In this document: one piece after another, positions 59,344 to 64,000 of the stretch
Layout of the letters: every line of letters starts with the position of its first letter
How positions within the stretch are numbered: the first letter of the stretch is position 1
Notes under the pieces: generated by a model
Told to the model about the DNA's origin: nothing
Seen by the model: only the letters and a program-made list of their open reading frames with translations
Database searches by the model: none
Made by a program: the position numbers and the translations under genes
From: Flavobacteriales bacterium
GTDB taxonomy: Bacteria > Bacteroidota > Bacteroidia > Flavobacteriales > Flavobacteriaceae
Direction: 5' to 3'
Length of the DNA: 64,000 nucleotides
Assembly (NCBI GenBank): GCA_016777325.1
Contig: JADHRQ010000004.1
Location: forward strand, 1-64,000

Positions 59344-61296
59344 TTAGTCTTTATTATTGTCTTTAACTTCTTTGGCTAATTCATCATCTTTGATAAATGG
59401 TCTTTCTCCAAGAATATTTACTAGGTCTTCTTTGAAAATGACTTCCTTCTCAAGCAATCTAGATGCTAATGACGATAGTTTATTTTTATTCTTTTTAAGA
59501 ATTGAACATGCTCTTTTATATTGTTTTTCAATAATTAAAGAAATTTCTTCATCAATTTTTCTTGCTGTTTCTTCTGAATAGGGTTTTGTAAAATTATAGT
59601 CACCTTGTCCGCTTGAGTCATAATAAGTAATATTTCCAATTTTATCATTTAGACCATAAACAGAGACTATTGCTCTGGCCTGTTTTGTAACTTTTTCTAG
59701 ATCACTTAATGCACCTGTAGATATTTTATTGAACATAATTTTTTCTGCAGCACGTCCACCTAACGTTGCACACATTTCATCAAGCATCTGTTCTGTTCTT
59801 ACTATCATTCTTTCTTCAGGAAGATACCAAGCTGCACCAAGAGATTGTCCTCTTGGAACAATAGTAACTTTAACAAGAGGAGCTGCATGTTCAAGAAGCC
59901 AACTAACTAATGCATGACCAGCTTCATGAAATGCAATTGTATTTTTTTCTTCCTTAGTAATTATTTTATTTTTTTTCTCAAGCCCACCTACAATTCTATC
60001 TACGGCATCAAGAAAGTCTTGTTTGCCAACAGATTTTTTATTATTTCTTGCTGCTATTAGAGCTGCTTCATTACAAACATTTGCAATATCAGCCCCAGAA
60101 AAGCCTGGAGTTTGTTTTGCTAAAAACTCTAAATCAAGACCTCTAGTCTTTTTTAATGGTTTTAAATGAACTTTAAAAATTTCTCTTCTTTCATTCAAAT
60201 CTGGTAAGTCAACAAATATTTGTCTGTCAAATCTACCTGCTCTCATCAATGCTTTATCTAAAACATCTGCCCTGTTAGTTGCAGCAACTACAATAACATT
60301 GGTATTTGTTCCAAACCCATCCATTTCAGTAAGAAGTTGGTTTAAAGTGTTCTCTCTTTCATCATTTGAGCCAGTCATGTTACCTCTACCTCTAGCCCGA
60401 CCAATAGCATCAATTTCATCAATAAAAATTATTGCCGGAGATTTATCTTTAGCTTGTTTGAATAAATCTCTAACTCTTGAAGCTCCAACACCAACAAACA
60501 TTTCAACGAAATCAGAACCGGAAAGAGAAAAGAAAGGGACTTTAGCTTCTCCTGCAACTGCTTTTGCTAATAATGTTTTTCCAGTTCCGGGTGCACCAAC
60601 TAGTAGTGCTCCTTTTGGAATTTTACCTCCAAGAATGGTGTATTTTTTAGGGTATTTGAGGAAATCCACAATCTCTTGCACTTCTTCTTTGGCACCTTCT
60701 AAACCAGCAACATCTTTAAATGTAATTTTTACATCTGTATTTTGGTCAAATAGCTTAGCTTTAGATTTACCTATATTGAAAATTTGACCACCAGCACCCC
60801 CACTACCACCAGACATTCTTCTCATCAAAAATATCCAGATACCAATTATTATAATTATGGGAAGAAACCCAAGTAAAACATCCAACCATCGATTTTCCAT
60901 AGTTGTAAATTCGATAGAGAAATTTAAATTTTCAGAATCTTTAATTTCTTGAAGTTTTCTTTCAAATAATTCAGGTGTTCCAATTTCAAATTGATAATGA
61001 GGACCTGCTAGATTATCCTGTCCTAGAAAGTTTTTTGCTTTTGCACTTTTGTGAATATCTTTATCCAAAGCGTTTTCATTCAAAGTAACCCTTGCATATC
61101 TTTGATTTATTATAGCCACCTTACTTATATCGCCATTTTTAAGATAGCTTTCAAAAGATGAAATATCTGTAGGTTGAGTATTTTGAAGTCCAGAATCTCC
61201 ACCCAGTAATCCAATACTTAGAATGAAAAAAACTATTGAAGCATAGAACCAATAGATATTGATTTTTGATTTATTATTTTTTTTCTTATTCTCCAT
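59344..61296 (-). CDS. ftsH: ATP-dependent zinc metalloprotease FtsH
   Basis: A membrane-anchored AAA+ protease that degrades misfolded membrane proteins and short-lived regulators. Two transmembrane helices (about 13-32 and 138-158) enclose a periplasmic domain. The AAA domain has Walker A GAPGTGKT (234-241), Walker B IIFIDEIDAIG and the SRH region. The zinc site is HEAGH at 457-461. The 650-aa length is normal. It lies 3 bases after rsfS and starts the run that continues to psd. Confidence 0.97.
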   Translation of the reverse strand: MENKKKNNKSKINIYWFYASIVFFILSIGLLGGDSGLQNTQPTDISSFESYLKNGDISKVAIINQRYARVTLNENALDKDIHKSAKAKNFLGQDNLAGPHYQFEIGTPELFERKLQEIKDSENLNFSIEFTTMENRWLDVLLGFLPIIIIIGIWIFLMRRMSGGSGGAGGQIFNIGKSKAKLFDQNTDVKITFKDVAGLEGAKEEVQEIVDFLKYPKKYTILGGKIPKGALLVGAPGTGKTLLAKAVAGEAKVPFFSLSGSDFVEMFVGVGASRVRDLFKQAKDKSPAIIFIDEIDAIGRARGRGNMTGSNDERENTLNQLLTEMDGFGTNTNVIVVAATNRADVLDKALMRAGRFDRQIFVDLPDLNERREIFKVHLKPLKKTRGLDLEFLAKQTPGFSGADIANVCNEAALIAARNNKKSVGKQDFLDAVDRIVGGLEKKNKIITKEEKNTIAFHEAGHALVSWLLEHAAPLVKVTIVPRGQSLGAAWYLPEERMIVRTEQMLDEMCATLGGRAAEKIMFNKISTGALSDLEKVTKQARAIVSVYGLNDKIGNITYYDSSGQGDYNFTKPYSEETARKIDEEISLIIEKQYKRACSILKKNKNKLSSLASRLLEKEVIFKEDLVNILGERPFIKDDELAKEVKDNNKD

Positions 61297-61299
61297 TAA

Positions 61300-61671
61300 T
61301 TAAGCTTTTGATTCAACATTTGTAATTTTTGCATCCCCCCAAAGGTTTTCTAGATCATAATATTCTCTAATTTCTCTTTGAAAAATATGCACAACCACAT
61401 CAACATAATCAATTAAAACCCATTCTTGGTTTTCAACTCCCTCAATGCTAAATGGTTTCTCTTTTAGTTTCTTGCTTACATGTCTTTTTACAGAATTTGA
61501 TATAGCTGCAACATGAGTATTTGATGTTCCTGTGCAAACAATAAAAAAACCACATACTGTATTGCTTATTTTTGATAGGTCCATTATATTTACATCAACA
61601 CCCTTAACATCTTCAATACTGAATAAAATCTCATCGATTAACTTAGTTTCTTTCAATTTGGATTTAACCAT
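61300..61671 (-). CDS. rsfS: Ribosomal silencing factor RsfS
   Basis: Binds uL14 of the large ribosomal subunit and prevents 70S assembly when nutrients are low. The 123-aa protein has the Iojap-family pattern: DLSKISNTVCGFFIVCTGTSNTHVAAIS, EGVENQEWVLIDYVDVVVHIF and YYDLENLWGDA. It is the first gene of the ftsH run; a TAAATTTG on the minus strand (61695-61688) is a candidate -7 element. It is divergent from birA. Confidence 0.95.
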   Translation of the reverse strand: MVKSKLKETKLIDEILFSIEDVKGVDVNIMDLSKISNTVCGFFIVCTGTSNTHVAAISNSVKRHVSKKLKEKPFSIEGVENQEWVLIDYVDVVVHIFQREIREYYDLENLWGDAKITNVESKA

Positions 61672-61687
61672 TAAGTTTTTCTTTTTT

Positions 61688-61695
61688 CAAATTTA
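61688..61695 (-). promoter_or_regulatory. Candidate -7 element for the rsfS-ftsH operon
   Basis: The minus strand reads TAAATTTG, an exact TAnnTTTG match, 17 bases before the rsfS ATG. The -33 TTG is not seen at the right distance. It is the only exact match in the 38-base gap between rsfS and birA. Confidence 0.4.
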
Positions 61696-61709
61696 TTACT
61701 TTTAATAAC

Positions 61710-62438
61710 ATGTCTACTATTAAGATAATCAAAGTTAATGCCACTAGGTCAACAAATGACAAAGTAAAGATGTTAATTAAATCAAAAAAAATAAATAGTG
61801 GATGTTTAATCTCTGCAAAATATCAGTACGGAGGGAGAGGACAACTATCTAATAGATGGAATTCTAGCTATGGTAAAAATCTCATTTGTTCACTATACTA
61901 TAACTTCCCAAAGATTCCATCTAATTCACCTTTTACTATTAATTACGCTGTTTCATTAGCAGTTCTAAAAACAGTTAGAAAATTTACATCCAATAATGTG
62001 TTAATTAAATGGCCCAACGACATTTTGTCAGGAGATAAAAAAATCTCTGGAATATTAATTGAAAATTCAATTAAATCAAATGAAATTTATTCAACAATAA
62101 TTGGAACTGGAATAAATATCAATCAAATGATTTTTAGAAATTTACCAAATGCAACTTCTATTAAGTATTCAGCTAAGAAAGATATTTCAGTAGACGTTGT
62201 TTTAAAAGAATTAGTAAAGAATTATATATTTTATTTACCACAAATTTATAATGTAAAAGAACTCTCAAAGGAGTACCATAAAAATTTATATGGACTTGAA
62301 AGATGTACTTTTTTTATTTATGGAAAAACTCTAATAGGTAAGATAATTAAGGTGCAAGAAAACGGTAAAATTCAAGTTAAAATCGATTCATTAGGAATTG
62401 GTGAATATAATTCAGGAGAAATTAAAATTATTATATAA
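61710..62438 (+). CDS. birA: Biotin-[acetyl-CoA-carboxylase] ligase
   Basis: Attaches biotin to the biotin carboxyl carrier protein of acetyl-CoA carboxylase. The 242-aa protein contains only the ligase and a small C-terminal domain, without the DNA-binding domain of E. coli BirA. Motifs are RSTNDKVK, YGGRGQLSNRWNSSYGKNLICSLYY, IKWPNDILSGDKKISGILIEN and GTGININQ. It is therefore unlikely to act as a repressor. It is convergent with pyrE, one base apart. Confidence 0.94.
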   Translation: MSTIKIIKVNATRSTNDKVKMLIKSKKINSGCLISAKYQYGGRGQLSNRWNSSYGKNLICSLYYNFPKIPSNSPFTINYAVSLAVLKTVRKFTSNNVLIKWPNDILSGDKKISGILIENSIKSNEIYSTIIGTGININQMIFRNLPNATSIKYSAKKDISVDVVLKELVKNYIFYLPQIYNVKELSKEYHKNLYGLERCTFFIYGKTLIGKIIKVQENGKIQVKIDSLGIGEYNSGEIKIII

Positions 62439-62439
62439 A

Positions 62440-63078
62440 CTAGCTCCAAGTTTTTGGATCTTCTCTCCATTTTTTTAATCTACTGATCTCATTAATGTTA
62501 AGTGTTCCTTCAGATTGAATTAAGTTTACTAATGAGTTGTAATCTGATAATGAATTAATCAAAATATTTTCGTCTTCAAATTTCTTATTTGCAAAATGAA
62601 AATTATAAGAAAAAATAGATAACATTCCCAAAACATTATAGCCTTCGGATTTTAATGCATTTATAGCATTTAAACTACTTTTACCTGTACTTATAAGATC
62701 TTCGATAACTACTACATTGGATTCTTTTTTAATATTTCCTTCAATCTGGTTTTTTAGACCGTGTCCCTTTGGTTCAGGTCTAACATATGCATATGGTACA
62801 TTTATTCTTTCTGCAATCATAGCACCAATAGCAATAGCTCCAGTTGCAACTCCTGCAATAGATATATCTTTACCATATTTATTTTCAACAATCTCAGTCA
62901 TTTTATCTGCTACAAATTTTCTTACATCTGGAAATGAGAGAATTAATCTGTTATCACAGTAAATTGGAGATTTAATTCCACTAGTCCAAGTAAAAGGTTT
63001 TTTGGTATTTAATTTAATTGCATTAATTTGTATGAGATAATTAACAGTTTGCTCAGCAACTTTTTTGTCTAATACCAT
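62440..63078 (-). CDS. pyrE: Orotate phosphoribosyltransferase
   Basis: Makes OMP from orotate and PRPP in pyrimidine synthesis. The PRPP-binding motif VVVIEDLISTGKSSLNAI is intact, and the N-terminal part has NAIKLNTKKPFTWTSGIKSPIYCDNRLILSFP. The ATG at 63078 is preferred over a GTG two codons earlier (63084), by comparison with homologues. The start lies only eight bases from the start of the divergent NUDIX gene. Confidence 0.95.
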   Translation of the reverse strand: MVLDKKVAEQTVNYLIQINAIKLNTKKPFTWTSGIKSPIYCDNRLILSFPDVRKFVADKMTEIVENKYGKDISIAGVATGAIAIGAMIAERINVPYAYVRPEPKGHGLKNQIEGNIKKESNVVVIEDLISTGKSSLNAINALKSEGYNVLGMLSIFSYNFHFANKKFEDENILINSLSDYNSLVNLIQSEGTLNINEISRLKKWREDPKTWS

Positions 63079-63083
63079 AGTCA

Positions 63084-63091
63084 CAAATGTA
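63084..63091 (-). promoter_or_regulatory. Candidate pyrE -7 element inside the NUDIX start
   Basis: The minus strand reads TACATTTG (63091-63084), an exact -7 match. It overlaps the NUDIX ATG at 63087 and ends five bases before the pyrE ATG. A TTG on the minus strand at 63110-63108 gives a 16-base spacing, slightly short. If used, the pyrE transcript is nearly leaderless. Confidence 0.4.
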
Positions 63092-63707
63092 TAAAGTTTT
63101 TTTCAACCAAAAGCCTTTAATTCTTACAAACAAAATTCAAGAATTTTCAGATACTGAACCTTTTATTTTTATTAAATATTCAAGTGCAAGTAAAATTTTA
63201 AAAGCCTTAAAGTCAACAAAAAGCAGTAAAGTTTATTTATATCATAAAAATATTGATACACTCTGGAAAACATTTTTAAAACAGTTTCCAGTCATCGAAG
63301 CTGCAGGTGGTTTAGTTGAAAGAGTAGATAATAAGTTTTTATTTATTTTTCGGAATAATCAATGGGATCTACCAAAAGGGGGTGTTGAAAAAAATGAATT
63401 AATAATTGAAGCAGCCAAAAGAGAAGTTACGGAAGAAACTGGGGTAGGAGATTTAATTGTTCAAAATCAACTTTCTGAGACTTATCATATCTTTAAAAAA
63501 GGCAAAAGATATAGGCTCAAGAAAACCTATTGGTTTAAGATGTCAACTAATTATATGGGACAACTTCAGCCTCAAATTGAAGAAGGAATTTCAAAAACGG
63601 AATGGATTTCAAAAGTTGGAATTGATAACTTTTTAAATGATGCTTTTGAAAATATTAGAACAATTGTTTTTGAGGTTCTAAATAGAAATTCCCTTGGGGA
63701 TGAATAA
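63087..63707 (+). CDS. NUDIX hydrolase
   Basis: Hydrolyses a nucleoside diphosphate linked to another moiety. The 206-aa protein has an N-terminal extension of about 70 residues before the Nudix domain. The domain begins EAAGGLVERVDNKFLFIFRNNQWDLPKGG, and the Nudix box GX5EX7REUXEEXGU matches perfectly, from GGVEKNE through REVTEETGV. The specific substrate cannot be told. The 3' end overlaps coaD by 30 bases, convergent. Confidence 0.93.
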   Translation: MYKVFFNQKPLILTNKIQEFSDTEPFIFIKYSSASKILKALKSTKSSKVYLYHKNIDTLWKTFLKQFPVIEAAGGLVERVDNKFLFIFRNNQWDLPKGGVEKNELIIEAAKREVTEETGVGDLIVQNQLSETYHIFKKGKRYRLKKTYWFKMSTNYMGQLQPQIEEGISKTEWISKVGIDNFLNDAFENIRTIVFEVLNRNSLGDE

Positions 63708-64000
63708 CTTATAATCACCTTTGTTTTTTATTAGATCTCTTACTATACTACTACTTATAAATGAATTTTTTGAATCAGTTAGAAAAAAAATAGTTTCAAT
63801 TCCTGTCATTTCCCTATTAGTAAGAGCAATGCTTTTTTCAAATTCAAAATCTGCAGGGTTTCTTAAACCTCTTATAATAAATTGAGCATTATTTTCTTTA
63901 CAAAAATCTACTGTTAGTCCACTGTAACATTTAACATCTATCTTTTTAATGTTATCAAAAGTAGATGATACAAATTCAAATCTTTTTTCGGTTGAAAACA
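63678..64000 (-). CDS. coaD: Pantetheine-phosphate adenylyltransferase, partial (runs off window)
   Basis: The C-terminal 106 codons of CoaD, which makes dephospho-CoA from phosphopantetheine and ATP. The translation reads GLTVDFCKENNAQFIIRGLR, then NPADFEFEKSIALTNREM and ETIFFLTDSKNSFISSSIVRDLI, ending in GDYKLFIPKGISI. The SFISSS motif and RGLRNPADFEFE block are diagnostic. The stop lies inside the NUDIX gene, a 30-base tail-to-tail overlap. The N-terminal part with the nucleotide-binding HxGH lies beyond the right edge. Confidence 0.9.
   Translation of the reverse strand, partial: FSTEKRFEFVSSTFDNIKKIDVKCYSGLTVDFCKENNAQFIIRGLRNPADFEFEKSIALTNREMTGIETIFFLTDSKNSFISSSIVRDLIKNKGDYKLFIPKGISI

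Noticed and set aside
60299-60787. 162-residue + strand open frame opposite ftsH
   Set aside because: It is antisense to the conserved AAA domain, where codon bias often leaves long reverse frames; no motifs seen.

Overview
The window is a compact, AT-rich chromosomal segment of a bacterium in phylum Bacteroidota, most likely a marine, streamlined member of class Flavobacteriia. Four things support this. Gene starts lack Shine-Dalgarno sequences, and several have the Bacteroidota promoter form TTG - about 19 nt - TAnnTTTG. The core gene neighbourhoods are typical of the class: rsfS-ftsH-LUD-cdsA-psd, nqrABCDEF-apbE, a DAHP synthase-chorismate mutase fusion, and bfn-thyA-folA-fabD. The zinc-ribbon-family protein has lost its cysteines, as I recall for flavobacterial homologues. 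Energy metabolism looks sodium-based. I see no insertion sequence, prophage, CRISPR array, rRNA or integron. Convergent genes commonly overlap at their stop codons, and no gene-free stretch exceeds about 190 bases.

Layout. 0.1-4.6 kb: glycerol operon glpK-glpD-glpF plus a short-chain dehydrogenase. 4.6-9.5 kb: a DUF1543 protein, a GDPD lipoprotein, small membrane proteins, a Ste24-type protease, a glycosylasparaginase and a coiled-coil protein. 9.5-14.8 kb: Nif3, LpxK, lipoyl synthase, a divergent Nramp-like transporter with a small Cys-rich membrane protein, a TonB-C-like lipoprotein and RuvC. 14.8-22.8 kb: M20 peptidase, tRNA-Leu, an amidohydrolase/alkaline phosphatase/WaaA run, a sugar aminotransferase and an exported amidohydrolase. 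22.8-29.5 kb: fabD-folA-thyA-bfn, PDH E1 beta, membrane pyrophosphatase and a deoxynucleoside kinase. 29.5-33.6 kb: a SAM-II riboswitch followed by metK-metY-metX-osmC. 33.6-39 kb: an aromatic amino acid operon (pheA, tyrA, aro-CM fusion, aminotransferase) behind a Phe/Tyr-rich leader peptide with terminator and antiterminator, then rsmG and a cyclophilin lipoprotein. 39-47.5 kb: P5C dehydrogenase and the complete Na+-NQR operon with its flavin transferase. 47.5-64 kb: housekeeping genes (methyltransferase, map, thioredoxin-like lipoprotein, gpmI, rsgA, dtd, murB, an aminotransferase, valS, psd, cdsA, LUD, ftsH, rsfS, birA, pyrE, NUDIX) and a partial coaD running off the right edge.

The most notable result is the leader region at 33.59-33.73 kb. 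A promoter is followed almost at once by a 20-codon reading frame with eight Phe/Tyr codons. Its last codons overlap the 5' arm of an antiterminator. The competing intrinsic terminator ends two bases before the pheA start codon. This is a textbook ribosome-mediated attenuator, here in a Bacteroidota genome without Shine-Dalgarno initiation, controlling genes for both Phe and Tyr synthesis. Next to it, the methionine/SAM operon is controlled by a different RNA device, a SAM-II riboswitch, so two neighbouring amino acid operons are both regulated by RNA leaders.

Other points worth attention: several proteins keep their family fold but have lost canonical metal or active-site residues (Nramp-like transporter, D-aminoacylase-like amidohydrolase, zinc-ribbon protein, CxxS thioredoxin-like lipoprotein, PheA ACT domain). 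A four-cysteine small membrane protein also resembles the Na+-NQR maturation factor NqrM. Functions are assigned by recognising family motifs in the translations; no database search was possible.
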